Positions 1-10,172 of a DNA stretch of 64,000 bases are shown here, in pieces; the first letter of the stretch is position 1, and each line of letters opens with the position of its first letter. The stretch spans positions 620,001-684,000 of the forward strand of contig NZ_WTYH01000001.1 in the NCBI RefSeq assembly GCF_009827335.1, given 5' to 3'. The notes below the pieces were generated by a model that searched no databases, was not told the origin of the DNA, and saw only the letters and a list, made by a program, of their open reading frames with translations. The DNA comes from Aurantiacibacter arachoides. Its GTDB lineage: Bacteria > Pseudomonadota > Alphaproteobacteria > Sphingomonadales > Sphingomonadaceae. The position numbers and the translations under genes were made by a program.

Positions 1-341
1 GGGATCGATCTCACGAAGGTGCTGAGTGAAACAGACCCGGTCGAACAGGTGACGCTGGCGATGGAGGCGGTCGAGAAAAACAAGCGCAAGTTCGACCGCA
101 TGCAGCATGCCTATGTGCCCGAACGCACCGCCCTGCGCGACACCATGCGGATCGGTTCCAAGGCCATGGCGGCGATCATCGAAGACCGTAACGACGCCCG
201 TCGAGCGCTGCTTCTGGTCTCCAGGATCCGGGCCGAACAGGAGGCCAAGATCGCACGTCTGACGCTGATCGAGAACGAGTTGTTGGTGCATTTTGCAGGG
301 CTTACGGAGCGGCAAACGGAAGCCTTTCAGGCACTCGATTT
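1..341 (+). pseudogene. Left half of an IS-interrupted gene of unknown function (5' end outside window)
   Basis: The frame is open from the first base of the window, so the true start lies upstream. About 113 codons are visible, rich in Glu, Arg and Ala and probably helical or coiled-coil (residues like ERTALRDTMRIGSKAM). Translation runs into the left end of the IS3 element and stops inside its terminal repeat at 355-357. Joining base 341 directly to base 1587, which removes the element and one ATTT copy, continues the same frame into the right half at 1583-2559 without a stop. I do not recognise the family. The intact protein would exceed 430 residues. Confidence 0.7.
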
Positions 342-405
342 TGACGTGCTCCCCTGAAATGTGACCGATTTTTGGTAGAGTCCGACGCAAAGGAGTCGGA
401 CGAGA

Positions 406-672
406 ATGAAGCGAAGCAGGTTCAGCGAAGAGCAGATCATCGCGGTTTTGACGGAACAGGAGGCTGGGATGCCGACGGCGGAGGTGTGCCGCCGTCACGG
501 GATCAGCTCAGCCACGTTTTACAAATGGAAGTCGAAGTTCGGCGGGCTGGAGGTCTCCGATGCGCGTCGCTTGCGCACGCTCGAGCAGGAGAACAGCCGG
601 CTGAAGAAGCTGCTGGCCGAGGCGATGCTCGACAACGTGGTGCTGAAGGATCTGGCATCAAAAAAATGGTAA
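406..672 (+). CDS. IS3-family transposase OrfA (helix-turn-helix subunit)
   Basis: An 88-residue protein with the IS3 OrfA / HTH_Tnp_1 pattern: [17 protein letters not shown], then [22 protein letters not shown] as the helix-turn-helix, then a leucine-zipper-like stretch ([14 protein letters not shown]). An AAGGAG ribosome binding site precedes the ATG. It supplies terminal-repeat recognition and regulation for the transposase. The end overlaps orfB through an A7 run at 660-666, the expected site for -1 frameshifting to make OrfAB. Confidence 0.93.
   Translation: MKRSRFSEEQIIAVLTEQEAGMPTAEVCRRHGISSATFYKWKSKFGGLEVSDARRLRTLEQENSRLKKLLAEAMLDNVVLKDLASKKW
660..666 (+). other. A7 slippery heptamer for programmed -1 frameshift (OrfA to OrfAB)
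   Basis: Seven consecutive A residues lie just before the OrfA stop (codons TCA AAA AAA TGG TAA). Slipping back one base reads AAA AAA ATG into the orfB frame. A6/A7 slippery runs are the established frameshift signal of many IS3-family elements. Confidence 0.8.
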
Positions 673-1556
673 CGCCCGGCGCGAAGCGGGAAGCCGTCGC
701 CCATGCCCGTGAACAGCACGGGCTGAGCGAGCGTCGGGCGTGCAGTCTGGTCGGCGTGAGCCGCAGGGTGATCCGTTACGAGCCGACGAGGCCGGATGAC
801 GGGGCGCTGCGGCAACGGTTGCGCGAGCTGGCGACGGAACGTCGCCGGTTCGGCTATCGCCGCTTGGGCTACCTGCTGGCGCGGGAAGGCATGAAGCCCA
901 ACCACAAGAAGCTGCTGCGCATCTATCGCGAAGAAGGGTTGCGGGTGCGCCGCCGCGGCGGTCGCAAACGGGCACTGGGCACGCGCAGGCCAATGGTGCT
1001 GCCAGATAGTCCGAACCAGCGGTGGAGCCTCGACTTCGTCTCTGACAGCCTGATCTGCGGCCGACGCTTCCGCATCTTGTGCGTGGTCGATGACTTCTCG
1101 CGGGAGTGCCTGGCGCTGGTGGCTGATACGTCGCTGTCAGGCGCGCGGGTCGCCCGGGAACTGACCAGCCTGATCGGGATGCGCGGCAAGCCGCACACGG
1201 TGGTCAGCGACAATGGCACCGAACTGACCTCGTCGGCCATCCTGCGCTGGTCGCAGGAGCGCCGGGTCGAGTGGCACTACATCGCGCCGGGCAAGCCGAT
1301 GCAGAATGGCTTCGTGGAGAGCTTCAACGGGCGGCTCAGGGACGAATGCCTCAACGAGACCCTGTTCACCTCGCTGGCCCATGCCCGGTTCGTCCTCGCT
1401 GCCTGGCAGCAGGATTACAATACAGTCAGACCACACTCCAAACTGGGCGGGAAAACCCCCGCCGAGATCGCCGGCCAACGTGTCTGGGGGCATGCCCCCA
1501 GACACGTTGCCATCCCATCAAACATCAATCATGAAGGAGCGAGACTCTACCTCTGA
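666..1556 (+). CDS. IS3-family transposase OrfB (DDE integrase core)
   Basis: About 296 residues counted from the ATG at 666; in vivo it is probably made as an OrfAB fusion. The N-terminal part has the HTH_21-like region ([14 protein letters not shown]). The rve/DDE catalytic core follows: first Asp in WSLDFVSD, second in VVSDNGTEL, and the Glu in [14 protein letters not shown]. The C-terminal [19 protein letters not shown] is characteristic of IS3 transposases. Length and motifs are complete, and no internal stop or frameshift was seen. Confidence 0.93.
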   Translation: MVTPGAKREAVAHAREQHGLSERRACSLVGVSRRVIRYEPTRPDDGALRQRLRELATERRRFGYRRLGYLLAREGMKPNHKKLLRIYREEGLRVRRRGGRKRALGTRRPMVLPDSPNQRWSLDFVSDSLICGRRFRILCVVDDFSRECLALVADTSLSGARVARELTSLIGMRGKPHTVVSDNGTELTSSAILRWSQERRVEWHYIAPGKPMQNGFVESFNGRLRDECLNETLFTSLAHARFVLAAWQQDYNTVRPHSKLGGKTPAEIAGQRVWGHAPRHVAIPSNINHEGARLYL

Positions 1557-1582
1557 ATGGTAACAATCCGGGGAGCACGTCA

Positions 1583-2559
1583 ATTTGGGTCCAGCCGTGA
1601 TAGCTCGCGTGCTGGAATTTCACGGGCTTTTGCGGTCTCAAGACGGTCAGGAAGATGCGCCGACGGTGGACGAATTCATCGCATGGTGCGCGTCTCGCGG
1701 AAAGGCAATCAAAGACCAAGAGGAAGTTCTCGAGGCGCTGCGACAAGGGATTTCGTTGGACATCCAGTCACTCGAGTCGCCAGTTGAAATCCGCCATACC
1801 GATGCGTCAGACTTAATCGAAGAAGCGCCGGAGAGGGTCCGAGAGGATCAGTTAAGCGGCCTCGCAAGCATGACCGATTTCTCGACGGAAGAGGACGCGG
1901 TCGGCAGCGACAATGCTCAAAATAGGCATGAAATGCCATCATCAGAGCCCGACGAAACTAGGTTTGAAGAGCCCGCCAATGCACCTTCGAGCATGGGCTT
2001 GTCGGCGACGATGGCCGGGCTTGGTGCCGACGCGAAGGACCTTGATGGCGCGGACATGGGGCGGCGCGTCCCTTCCATGTTCTGGTATGATCTTCCCCAG
2101 TGGAAGACCGGCTACGAAGTGCTGCCTCAGTGGAAGCACAGCGCTGAGCTTCCGTCTTATGACGATGTGTTTCTGCCGCCGTTTTCCACCATGGTGGACT
2201 TGGCCAAGTACGCGCAGATCGATGGTTTCGACCCTATGAAGCTCGCTTTATGGGACGACCCTCCGGATGGGCCCTCAGGTGTCCTGAATATAAGTGCTCT
2301 CAACCCACGGGAGGCGCTTGCCGTCGCTAGAAAGGCTATCGAGCGTGCATTGCAAACGTCCGTTCAAAAGGGGCAGGACGTCCAGGCGACCAATCCTCAA
2401 ATCAACCTGTTGGCGCGATTCTGGACGTTCGCCATCGTAGCTCGCAATCGCCCCGAACTCGTCCTGACGCAGTGGCCCGATGGCTTCTTCGACGGCGTCC
2501 GCGGACATCATCCCGTACTGAAGGAGATGGGCCATTTCTGGATCAAGGGCGTGCTCTGA
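1583..2559 (+). pseudogene. Right half of the IS-interrupted gene of unknown function
   Basis: About 324 residues remain open after the IS element (from TTG at 1585 to TGA at 2559). The segment begins GPAVIARVLEFHGLLRS, then has an acidic low-complexity linker (about residues 70-140) and a C-terminal domain rich in Trp and Pro (MFWYDLPQWKTGYEVLPQWK, later LLARFWTFAIVARNRPEL). I do not recognise the family. It is in frame with 1-341 once the element is removed, so it is the 3' part of the same gene. The frame has no stop, so the insertion may be recent. Confidence 0.65.
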
Positions 2560-2573
2560 ATGGCCAGCCGCTC

Positions 2574-3545
2574 TCACGCCCAGGCACCCACCTTCTGCAG
2601 ATATGTCTCGTGCGACGGTAGACGTGCGGCGGTCTCCGCGTAGCGAGCGCGCATGTCCGCAAGCGCGGCGGTGTGCTGCTTCTCAACCAGCGCGTCGGCA
2701 ACCGGATCGTAGCTATCGGGCGTGACGTTCTGGCCTAGCATGACCGCAACCCAGCCCGGGATGTTGAACATGTCAGCATCCTTGGGGAACACTCTCCCGT
2801 GCGCCTGCCACAGGTCCATCCGGTGCTGACGCGTTTCGGGAACAGACATTGCTGCCACCTGCCGCCAAAAGGCCGAGTCCTCGCGCTGGTTGGCCTTGTA
2901 ATGGAGGATCACGAAATCGCGTACGAACTCGAAGATGCTGCGCAGGTTGCGGTTGTACTCCTCGCGCTCTGTGGGGTTGATCTTGCGGTCCGGGAACAGG
3001 CCGATCAGTCGCAGCACGCCGTGCCGGATGAGGTGGATGCTGGTGGATTCGAGGGGCTCGATGAAGCCTGACGCCAAGCCTAGCGACACCACGTTGTGGT
3101 TCCACGTTTGCCTGCGTATACCGGTCGTGAAGCGGAGCAGGCGAGGGTCGGCGAGCAGGTCGCCCTCGACGTTTTCGCGTAGCGTCCGCTCCGCTTGGTC
3201 GGCGTCAATATGCGCGCTGCAGAAGACGTGGCCGTTGCCGGTCCGATGCTGCAGGGGAATGCGCCATTGCCAACCTGCGGCATGCGCGGTCGAGCGGGTG
3301 AAAGGTGCTGGAGCCACGGTATTGATGGTGGGCACTGCCAGTGCGCTGTCCATTGGAAGCCAGTGGCTCCAGTCCTCCCCACCTGTCTCCAGCGCCTCCT
3401 CGATCAGTAGGCCGCGAAGGCCCGAACAGTCGAGGAACAGGTCACCGGCGATGCGTGTGAAAACTAGATCGAGTCGCTCTCGCTCCGCTATCGAACCGTC
3501 AGCACTCGGCCCTCTATCCGGTGCGTTAATGCGTGTCGAACCAAA
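2574..3545 (-). pseudogene. 5'-truncated flavin-dependent tryptophan halogenase
   Basis: The reverse strand encodes the C-terminal two thirds of a PrnA-type halogenase. Recognisable segments are AGDLFLDCSGLRGLLIEEAL, EDWSHWLPMDSALAVPT, AAGWQWRIPLQHRTGNGHV and GFIEPLESTSIHLI, then the helical C-terminus. The frame is open from 3545 but has no convincing start. The N-terminal FAD GxGxxG motif and the WxWxIP motif are missing; the family is usually about 500 residues and only about 323 codons remain. In sphingomonads such genes often sit beside TonB receptors, which fits the neighbourhood. It converges on the IS-split gene. Confidence 0.8.
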
Positions 3546-3611
3546 CTAACGATTCGACGCGAGGCATCCGGCGCTTCACAGCTTGTAGGCTAAAGCGGGG
3601 AGGAATTTGCG

Positions 3612-4838
3612 ATGGGTCGTCAACCGACTTTCATGACCGGTATCGCGTTGCTGCTGCCGATCACGCTGACCACGATGGCAATCGTCTTGCTGGCGCCGGT
3701 CATGCCGCTGCTCATGGCCGAATTCGCCGGCGTGTCCAACCACGAGTACTGGGTGCCGATGGTGCTGACGCTGCCGGCCCTGTGCGTGGCGTTCCTGTGC
3801 CCTGTGGCGGGAATCCTCGGCGACTATTTCGGCAAGCGCAAGCTGCTGCTGGCGAGCTTCCTGATCTACGCCGTGGTGGGCGTGGCGCCAGTGTTCCTGA
3901 CCGAACTCACCCACATTCTCGTCAGCCGCGTGGGCGTGGGCGTGGCGGAGGCGCTGATCTACGTGCTCTCGACCACGATGATCGCCGACTTTTTCCACGG
4001 CGAGGCACGCGACAAGTGGCTCGCCGCGCAACCTGCCTTCGCCTCGATGTCAGCGCTGGTGTTCTTCAACCTCGGCGGCGTACTGGGCGAGTTCGGCTGG
4101 CGCACGCCGTTCTGGGTCTATGGCAGCGCGCTGGTCATGTTCGTGCTCGTCTGGCTGTTCACCTGGGAGCCGGAAAAGGTGCGCGGCGACCACGCGATTG
4201 GCGAAGTTCCGCACGTCGGCCCGCCGGGCACCGCCGAGGGGTCGCGCAGCCTTAGCTGGGAGGGCTTCCCGTGGGCGCGCATGGGGCTGATCGTGCTCAT
4301 CACCGTCTACGGATCGGTGTTCTTCTACACCGTGCAGATTCAGTCCTCCTCGGGCCTGGCGCAGCTGGGCATGACGAGCCCCGCGGCGGCGGGCTTCTGG
4401 ACCTCGGTCGCCAGCGTCGGTGTGCCGCTCGGCACGGTGATCTACGGCCTCTACGGTTCGCGCAACGGGGTGGCGCGGCTGCTGCTGATCGAGTTCGCGC
4501 TGCTTGCCGTGGGGTTCTTCACTATGGGCACCGCTGCCGGCACCACGCAGTTCCTTGTCGGCTGCTTTGTCAACCAGCTGGGGGCAGGCCTGCTGCTGCC
4601 CACGCTGCTGGTCTGGGGAATGAGCATCCTGCCGTTCGAGGTCCGCAGCCGGGGCGCGGGGTTCTGGCAGTCGGCCTTTGCGCTCGGCCAGTGGCTCAGC
4701 CCGCTGGTGGTCACCTTCTTCGCGCTGCGGCTGGGCGGGCTGCTGTCGAGCTTCCAGGCGCTGAGCTACTTCGCCGCGGCGGGTGTGCTGGTGGCACTCA
4801 TTGCCAGGCGGTTCCGGGCAAGGCCGGCGCATGGCTGA
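3612..4838 (+). CDS. MFS transporter
   Basis: A 408-residue polytopic inner-membrane protein, with about 12 hydrophobic segments expected from the alternating hydrophobic blocks. The MFS cytoplasmic loop signature is GDYFGKRKLLL between helices 2 and 3 (about residues 75-85). A GGGGAGGA ribosome binding site precedes the ATG. It overlaps the following SDR by 8 nt, so the two are co-expressed. Being next to a rhamnose locus suggests a sugar or sugar-acid substrate, but the sequence alone does not show it. Confidence 0.85.
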   Translation: MGRQPTFMTGIALLLPITLTTMAIVLLAPVMPLLMAEFAGVSNHEYWVPMVLTLPALCVAFLCPVAGILGDYFGKRKLLLASFLIYAVVGVAPVFLTELTHILVSRVGVGVAEALIYVLSTTMIADFFHGEARDKWLAAQPAFASMSALVFFNLGGVLGEFGWRTPFWVYGSALVMFVLVWLFTWEPEKVRGDHAIGEVPHVGPPGTAEGSRSLSWEGFPWARMGLIVLITVYGSVFFYTVQIQSSSGLAQLGMTSPAAAGFWTSVASVGVPLGTVIYGLYGSRNGVARLLLIEFALLAVGFFTMGTAAGTTQFLVGCFVNQLGAGLLLPTLLVWGMSILPFEVRSRGAGFWQSAFALGQWLSPLVVTFFALRLGGLLSSFQALSYFAAAGVLVALIARRFRARPAHG

Positions 4839-5532
4839 TCGCCTGCGAGGCAGGATCGCCGTCGTCACCGGTGCGGCGAACGGTATTGGCAAGGGCTGCG
4901 CGGCGATGTTCGCGGCCGAGGGCGCGACAGTCGTCGGGCTGGACCGCGAGGGCGGCGACCTGACCGACGAGGTTGATGTCGCCCGCCTGTTCGCCGCCAT
5001 CGGAGCTGAGCACGGGCGCATCGACGTGCTCGTCAATGCCGCTGCCTTCGCCCACTTCGGCTGGATCGAGGATATGACCTTCGGCCAGTGGCGCGAGACA
5101 CTGGCGGGCGAACTCGACATCGTCTTCCTTGCCATCCGCGCCGCCTGGCCGTGGCTCAAGGCGAGCGGATCGGCGAGCGTGGTCAACTTCGCCAGCGCCA
5201 ATGCCCGCCACGCGCTCGAGGGCTCTGCCGCGCTCGCGCACTGTGCCGGCAAGGGCGGAGTGCTGGCGATGACGCGGCAACTGGCGATGGAGGGCGCCGC
5301 GCACGGCATCCGCGCCAACACCATCAGCCCCGGTTTCATCCTGACCGAGGCGACCCGGCGGCACATGGATGTCGAGCCGGCCTTGCGCGAAAAGGTGCTG
5401 GCGAAGAACATGATCCAGCGTCTGGGAGAGCCCGAGGACGTGGCCTGGTGCGCGACCTGGCTCGCCAGCGAGGAAGCGCGCTATGTGACTGGGGCCGACA
5501 TCGCCATCGATGCGGGCGCGACGGCCTGGTGA
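4831..5532 (+). CDS. SDR-family protein with catalytic Tyr replaced by His
   Basis: A 233-residue short-chain dehydrogenase/reductase. The NAD(P)-binding TGAANGIG is at residues 13-20, DVLVNAAA (NAG-like) at 65-72, and the Ser region VNFASAN at 118-124. Where the family has YxxxK the sequence reads H-C-A-G-K (His137, Lys141), so the catalytic Tyr is absent. C-terminal features (IRANTISPGFI, TGADIAIDAG) are normal. The ATG at 4831 overlaps the MFS stop, giving an operon with the transporter. It may act on a sugar or polyol; the changed active site makes oxidoreductase activity uncertain. Confidence 0.85.
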   Translation: MADRLRGRIAVVTGAANGIGKGCAAMFAAEGATVVGLDREGGDLTDEVDVARLFAAIGAEHGRIDVLVNAAAFAHFGWIEDMTFGQWRETLAGELDIVFLAIRAAWPWLKASGSASVVNFASANARHALEGSAALAHCAGKGGVLAMTRQLAMEGAAHGIRANTISPGFILTEATRRHMDVEPALREKVLAKNMIQRLGEPEDVAWCATWLASEEARYVTGADIAIDAGATAW

Positions 5533-5539
5533 GGCATCG

Positions 5540-6325
5540 CTAGCTCGCCAAGATCACGCGCACGCCGGCTTCCCGCAACATCGCCAGGCTGGCCTCGCTC
5601 GCCCCGGCATCGGTTATCACCGTGTCGATTTCACCGAGAGAGCAGACGATCGAGCCCGACGAGCTTTCGAACTTGCAGCTATCGACAAGCAGGACGACCT
5701 CGTCGGCACATTCGATGAAGCGGCGCTGCGACGCGGTGAGCACGACGTCGGCCTGCATCACCCCCTGCCGTCCGACCGCGGCCGCGCCCATAAAAAGCTT
5801 CCCGGCGTGGAACCGCGGCATGGCATCTTCCCCGCCGGGCGCGAGGATGATGTTCTGTTCGCGAAAGATCGTGCCCGACGGCACCAGCAGCGTCGTCCCC
5901 TCCTGCGGCAGCAAGGCGTTGACGATGTGGAGCGAATTGCTGAGCACCTGCAGGCCCAGCCCGGCGAGGTGCGGACACATCTGGTAGGTCGTCGATCCGC
6001 CGTCGATGATCAGGCCCTCGCCCGGTTCGCACAGCGCGGCCGCCGCCTTGCCGATGGCGCGCTTGGCGGCGAGGTTGAGCCCGATTGATTTCTCGAACGG
6101 CGTGCCGAGCAGCGCGAGCGGCGAGGCCTTTTCCCGCGCATCTGTCGCGGCAGCGCGTGCCCCGCCGTGAACCCGCGACAGCTGCCCTGCGTCCTCCATG
6201 CGCGCCAGGTCGCGGCGGATCGTGGCCGGCGAGGCATCGAGGCTCGCCTCCAGGTCGCGGTACGAAACGAAACCGGTGCGCCCCAGCGCCACCAGTATCG
6301 CCTCCTCCCGCTCGGTCGCGTGCAT
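5540..6325 (-). CDS. DeoR-family transcriptional regulator of the rhamnose operon
   Basis: 261 residues from the ATG at 6325, chosen because it lies just after the upstream MFS gene and begins directly with the DNA-binding domain. The N-terminal DeoR winged helix is clear: VSYRDLEASLDASPATIRRD, ending LSRVHGGA. The C-terminal DeoRC sensor domain, which binds sugar phosphates in this family, includes IGKAAAALCEPGEGLIIDGGS. It is the last gene of the kinase-dehydrogenase-transporter operon. By analogy with DeoR-type rhamnose regulators it would repress the divergent rhamnose genes until an intermediate accumulates. Confidence 0.88.
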   Translation of the reverse strand: MHATEREEAILVALGRTGFVSYRDLEASLDASPATIRRDLARMEDAGQLSRVHGGARAAATDAREKASPLALLGTPFEKSIGLNLAAKRAIGKAAAALCEPGEGLIIDGGSTTYQMCPHLAGLGLQVLSNSLHIVNALLPQEGTTLLVPSGTIFREQNIILAPGGEDAMPRFHAGKLFMGAAAVGRQGVMQADVVLTASQRRFIECADEVVLLVDSCKFESSSGSIVCSLGEIDTVITDAGASEASLAMLREAGVRVILAS

Positions 6326-6336
6326 CGCCGGGTGTC

Positions 6337-7614
6337 CTATGCTGCCGCCTGCTGCTCGCACTGGATGTCCTCCAGCGACTTGCCCGCGTTATTGGGAGCC
6401 CACAGCCAGCCGATCAAGGCGCTGATGGCGAGAAAGCCGGTGAGGATCCACGCGAGCACGGTAAAATCGGCGCTCGCCAGCATGGGAACGAAGAAGCTGA
6501 ACACGCCGAGCGTGATGCGCACGATGGCGAAGCACAGCCCCTGCGCGGTGCTGCGCAGCGCGGTGGGGAACATCTCGGCGCTCCACAGCTGGAAGAAACT
6601 CTGCGCGCCGAAGCCCTGGAAGAAGCCAAGCAGGAAAACGTGCGCGATCACCACCGGCACCGTGAGCGGGAACAGCGCCAGCAGGCTCATCCCGATGACC
6701 TGCATCACCGCCGAAACCATGAACATCGCCTTGTGGCTCACCCGGTCGACGAACTTCATGAAAATCACGTAGTTGGCCACCATGCCGAGGAAGAAATTGA
6801 GGCATTGCAGCGCGATGCTCTGCGAGTGGGTGGCGACACCCAGCGTTTCCATCAGGTAGGGGAAGAACAGCCCGTTTGTGCCCGCCCACAGGTTCCAGAA
6901 CCCGTAGATGCCCACCAGTCCGGCGATGGAGACGGCATAGCGCCCCTTGAACAGGGCGGAAAGCGGGGGCGGGGTGAAACCTGCTTCCTGCGTTTCCTCC
7001 CACCTTCGGCTCTCGCGCATCTTGCGGCGCAGGAAGGTAAGGCCGAGCGCCACGACGACCAGGTGCGCGAACACCAGCCGCGCGCCAAGTTCGCCAAGTC
7101 CCATGAGGTCGGTCAGGAACAGGCTCATCAGCAGCACCACGACGGGGCCGAGGTTCCACAGGATCTGCGCGACGCCCGAGTGCTTGCCGCGGCGCTCGTC
7201 GGGGGCCTCCTCGGCGATGAGCGACCAGCTGGCAGGAATGTCCGCGCCCACGGCGAGCCCGACGATCACGAAGCCGAGCACGATCATCCAGGGTGCCACG
7301 GCAAAGACCAGCACCGTCATTCCGATCGCGTAGACCAGCATGTCGTACTGGTAGATGCGCTTGCGGCCCAGCTTGTCGCACAGCCAGCCGCCGATCATAG
7401 CGCCCACGCCAGCGCCGATGGCATTGGGGCCGAAGGCGGCGATGAGGCCGAGCAGATTGTCGGAAAGGCCGTAGAGCGACTGCCACAGCGCCAGCGCCGC
7501 CGCGCCCGAGACGATCGATCCGCTGTCGATGTAATTGGCAAGGCCGGCGAGGATGGTGGCCTTCCAGTTGTCCTGCTCGATATGCGGATTGTCCACGATC
7601 TCTACCTGGCTCAT
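6337..7614 (-). CDS. MFS sugar transporter (probable L-rhamnose permease)
   Basis: 425 residues from the ATG at 7614, with about 12 membrane segments. The sugar-porter-like loop [13 protein letters not shown] is near residues 75-90, and [14 protein letters not shown] resembles the family's conserved central region. The start overlaps the stop of the preceding dehydrogenase gene by 4 nt (ATGA), showing translational coupling. Position between rhamnose-catabolic genes and the DeoR gene makes inner-membrane import of L-rhamnose its likely job; this assignment is from context. Confidence 0.85.
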   Translation of the reverse strand: MSQVEIVDNPHIEQDNWKATILAGLANYIDSGSIVSGAAALALWQSLYGLSDNLLGLIAAFGPNAIGAGVGAMIGGWLCDKLGRKRIYQYDMLVYAIGMTVLVFAVAPWMIVLGFVIVGLAVGADIPASWSLIAEEAPDERRGKHSGVAQILWNLGPVVVLLMSLFLTDLMGLGELGARLVFAHLVVVALGLTFLRRKMRESRRWEETQEAGFTPPPLSALFKGRYAVSIAGLVGIYGFWNLWAGTNGLFFPYLMETLGVATHSQSIALQCLNFFLGMVANYVIFMKFVDRVSHKAMFMVSAVMQVIGMSLLALFPLTVPVVIAHVFLLGFFQGFGAQSFFQLWSAEMFPTALRSTAQGLCFAIVRITLGVFSFFVPMLASADFTVLAWILTGFLAISALIGWLWAPNNAGKSLEDIQCEQQAAA

Positions 7615-8765
7615 GCCGTCCCTTCCTGTGCGATGATTGTCCGATCGATGTCCGCGACCGCGGTAACGCCTGTCAGCGCCATGGCGACGCGCATCTCGGC
7701 CTCGATCAACTGCAGCACGTGCCGAACGCCCGCCTGTCCTCGCGCGGCAAGCGCCAGCACCCATGGCCGGCCTATCAGCACGCCGTCCGCGCCCAGCGCC
7801 AACATCCGCACTACGTCGAGCCCCGAACGCACGCCGCCGTCGGCCAGCACGGTCATGTCGCCCTTCACCGCGTCGGCGATGGCGGGCAGGGCACGGGCGC
7901 TGGACAGCACGCCGTCGAGCTGCCTGCCGCCGTGATTGGAAACGACGATACCGTCCGCGCCGAGCCGCGTGGCCGCGCGCGCATCGTCGGGATCGAGAAT
8001 GCCCTTGATGACCAGAGCGCCGTCCCATTCGGCGCGGATGAATTCGAGCGCGTCCCACGACACCGCGGGGTCGAAATTTGACCCCAGCCAGCCGAGGAAA
8101 TCGGCCATCGGAGCGTGCCCTTCGATGACCGAGGCGACGTTGCCCATCATCAGCGGACGGCCGTGCAGCGCAACGTCCCAGGCCCAACGCGGTCGCCGCA
8201 GCACCTGCCAGGCGCGACGGATGTCGCCGCGAAGGCCCGGAGAGCCGGACAGCCCGGAGCGCACGTCGCGGTAGCGACTGCCGGGCAGCGGCAGGTCCAC
8301 CGTGAACATTAGCACGGGACAACCCAGCGCCTTGGCCCGCGCGATCATCTCGCGCATGAAACCGCGGTCGCGGAGCATATAGAGCTGGAACCAGAAAGGC
8401 TTGGTGGCCGCTGCGGCCACTTCCTCCAGCGAGCAGGCTGAAACCGTCGACAGCGTGAACGGAACGCCGGCGGCCTCCGCCGCGCGCACCGCCTGACATT
8501 CACCGCGACGCGCGTTGAGACCCGCCAGGCCCACCGGGGCAAGTGCGAGAGGCATCGCCATCTCCTGGCCGAACAGCGTTGTCGACAGGTCGATGTGCGA
8601 AACATCGCGAAGCACCCGCTGGCGCAGCGCGACGGCGGCAAGATCGCTGACGTTGCGGCCCAACGTCACCTGGTCGTAAGAGCCGCCGTCGATGTATTCG
8701 AACAGGAAATGCGGCAGCCGCCGCCGGGCCAATTCACGGTAATCGGTGACGGACGCTGCGATCAT
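7611..8765 (-). CDS. lldD: FMN-dependent alpha-hydroxy-acid dehydrogenase (L-lactate dehydrogenase type)
   Basis: A 384-residue member of the LldD/glycolate-oxidase family. N-terminal [21 protein letters not shown] is the usual opening. The active-site stretch is [12 protein letters not shown] (catalytic His-Gly-Gly-Arg), and FMN phosphate binding is in [16 protein letters not shown] and [10 protein letters not shown]. It oxidises L-2-hydroxy acids to 2-keto acids. In this operon the logical substrate is the L-lactate made from L-lactaldehyde released by rhamnulose-1-phosphate cleavage, giving pyruvate. It overlaps the kinase upstream and the transporter downstream by 4 nt each. Confidence 0.88.
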   Translation of the reverse strand: MIAASVTDYRELARRRLPHFLFEYIDGGSYDQVTLGRNVSDLAAVALRQRVLRDVSHIDLSTTLFGQEMAMPLALAPVGLAGLNARRGECQAVRAAEAAGVPFTLSTVSACSLEEVAAAATKPFWFQLYMLRDRGFMREMIARAKALGCPVLMFTVDLPLPGSRYRDVRSGLSGSPGLRGDIRRAWQVLRRPRWAWDVALHGRPLMMGNVASVIEGHAPMADFLGWLGSNFDPAVSWDALEFIRAEWDGALVIKGILDPDDARAATRLGADGIVVSNHGGRQLDGVLSSARALPAIADAVKGDMTVLADGGVRSGLDVVRMLALGADGVLIGRPWVLALAARGQAGVRHVLQLIEAEMRVAMALTGVTAVADIDRTIIAQEGTA

Positions 8766-10156
8766 GCTCGGCTCCCCAGGCCCTCGTGCCAGGCCGCCTT
8801 GTACGCATTCAGGTGGTCCGCGAGCGGCACGACTTCGACCAGATCGCCGTCGGGCCGCAGGTCGGGATCGATCAGCCGCAAGGCACCGAAGCTGACGTCG
8901 GTGTGGGCATTGGCGGTGAAGACGCGGGTCTGCGGGCGCAGTGCGGCAAGTGCGCGCACGAAGACCTGCGCCTCGGCGAACCGACCCTCGACGAGCAGGT
9001 TCTCGCGCGATCCGATGAGGTCGAGCGATACGTCGGCGACCAGCGCGGCGTAAAGGCAGGCGGCGGCGCGGCGGGCATACCAGTCGACGGGGCGGTTGAC
9101 CCATCTGCAGGCGGCATCGGGGAAGGGCCCCGTGCCGGGCGCCAGCGTGGGCAGGACCATCGCTCCGCTGTCCAGCACCCCGGCCACGGCTGCCAGCAGG
9201 TGCGGCTGGTCGGGCAGGATGTCCACGCGGCGCGTATCGATCTCGATGAGGCTCTCGATCTCTCGTCCGCCCATGAACCGCGCGGAGGGAACGGGCTTGC
9301 CGAAAACATCGACGTTGACCAGGCAGTCGCGCGCCTCGGGCAAGGTGGTAAGGTCGAGATCGACACCTAGTTCCGGCGCGCGCATGGCGACGAACCATGT
9401 GCCGGTGGAGAGGACGGTCGCCTCGCCCCCGGTGATCTCCGGATAGCTGCGAGCCGCGTAGAGGGCCGCGTTGGAATCGTGCAGCCCGGCGAGCACCTTG
9501 ACTTCGCTGGCGAAGCCGAGGCGGTCGGCCAAGTCCGTTTTCAATGTGCCGACGACATCGCCTGCCCCGACCAGCGGCCCGAATTTCCCGGCCCAGCCCA
9601 GTTGCCGCGCCATTGGGGAAAAGCTGCCCGCCAGCGGGTTCCACAGGTCGGAGTGACAACCAAGGCTGGTCACCTCGCTCGCTGCGATCCCGGTCAGCAG
9701 CCAAGCCCAGTACTGTGCGTAGGGCATGAGCGTGACGCCGTCCAAGACGCGCGGATCGGCCTGCTGGAGCGCGAAAAGCTGTGCGCCCAGATTGAGGCCA
9801 GCAGGAAGCGCGGGAGAGCCGGTTTCGGCAAAGGCATCGCGCCGAGCGCGATAGGCGGCCAGCATTTCGGGTGCGATCTGCGCTTCGTAATCGGGCGTGG
9901 TAAAGGCAAGCGAGCCTCCACGCACCCCGGCGATGGCCGCCCCGTGCGAGACCGGCACGATGTATTCGACCGGATGCGACGCCCAGCGTGCGAGGCCGTC
10001 GATAACCCAGTCCGCCGTCGCCGCCGTATCGAGCAGGCCGTCTGCGGGGCTGCTGGATCGGGTGATACGTTCGATCAACTCGCCCGCGCGCGACCATAGG
10101 CTGAGCTTCGCCATCGTCTTTCCCACATCGAGGACTATGGCGAATCCGCCGCTCAC
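8762..10156 (-). CDS. FGGY-family carbohydrate kinase (probable L-rhamnulokinase)
   Basis: 464 residues from a GTG at 10156 preceded by GGGAG; a TTG five codons upstream is the alternative. The FGGY N-terminal domain starts [17 protein letters not shown] (phosphate-binding strand). The C-terminal domain contains [16 protein letters not shown], a family hallmark, and [20 protein letters not shown]. It would phosphorylate L-rhamnulose with ATP. It is the first gene of the minus-strand operon and divergent from the aldolase and isomerase. The substrate is assigned from the neighbouring rhamnose enzymes; fuculose or another ketose cannot be excluded. Confidence 0.85.
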   Translation of the reverse strand: MSGGFAIVLDVGKTMAKLSLWSRAGELIERITRSSSPADGLLDTAATADWVIDGLARWASHPVEYIVPVSHGAAIAGVRGGSLAFTTPDYEAQIAPEMLAAYRARRDAFAETGSPALPAGLNLGAQLFALQQADPRVLDGVTLMPYAQYWAWLLTGIAASEVTSLGCHSDLWNPLAGSFSPMARQLGWAGKFGPLVGAGDVVGTLKTDLADRLGFASEVKVLAGLHDSNAALYAARSYPEITGGEATVLSTGTWFVAMRAPELGVDLDLTTLPEARDCLVNVDVFGKPVPSARFMGGREIESLIEIDTRRVDILPDQPHLLAAVAGVLDSGAMVLPTLAPGTGPFPDAACRWVNRPVDWYARRAAACLYAALVADVSLDLIGSRENLLVEGRFAEAQVFVRALAALRPQTRVFTANAHTDVSFGALRLIDPDLRPDGDLVEVVPLADHLNAYKAAWHEGLGSRA

Positions 10157-10172
10157 TTCGCACTCTCCCAAC

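Larger units (their letters stand above)
342..1582 (+). mobile_element. Complete IS3-family insertion sequence with ATTT target duplication
   Basis: The element starts TGACGTGCTCCCC at 342 and ends with its inverted complement at 1582. Imperfect inverted repeats continue inward about 40 bp, including a shared GGTAGAGTC. The 4-bp sequence ATTT flanks both sides (338-341 and 1583-1586), consistent with the 3-4 bp duplications made by IS3-family transposition. It carries two overlapping transposase frames in the -1 relationship typical of the family. The element is about 1.24 kb, ends and both frames are intact, so it may still be mobile. It interrupts an unidentified gene. Confidence 0.92.

Noticed and set aside
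6085..7935. Long plus-strand frame opposite the MFS and dehydrogenase genes
   Set aside because: Low-complexity His/Arg/Glu translation with no domain, typical of antisense frames in high-GC DNA.
7617..8499. N-terminal extension of the MFS frame reaching 8499
   Set aside because: The extension lies over the FMN dehydrogenase gene and reads as Arg-rich nonsense; the real start is the ATG at 7614 with ATGA coupling.
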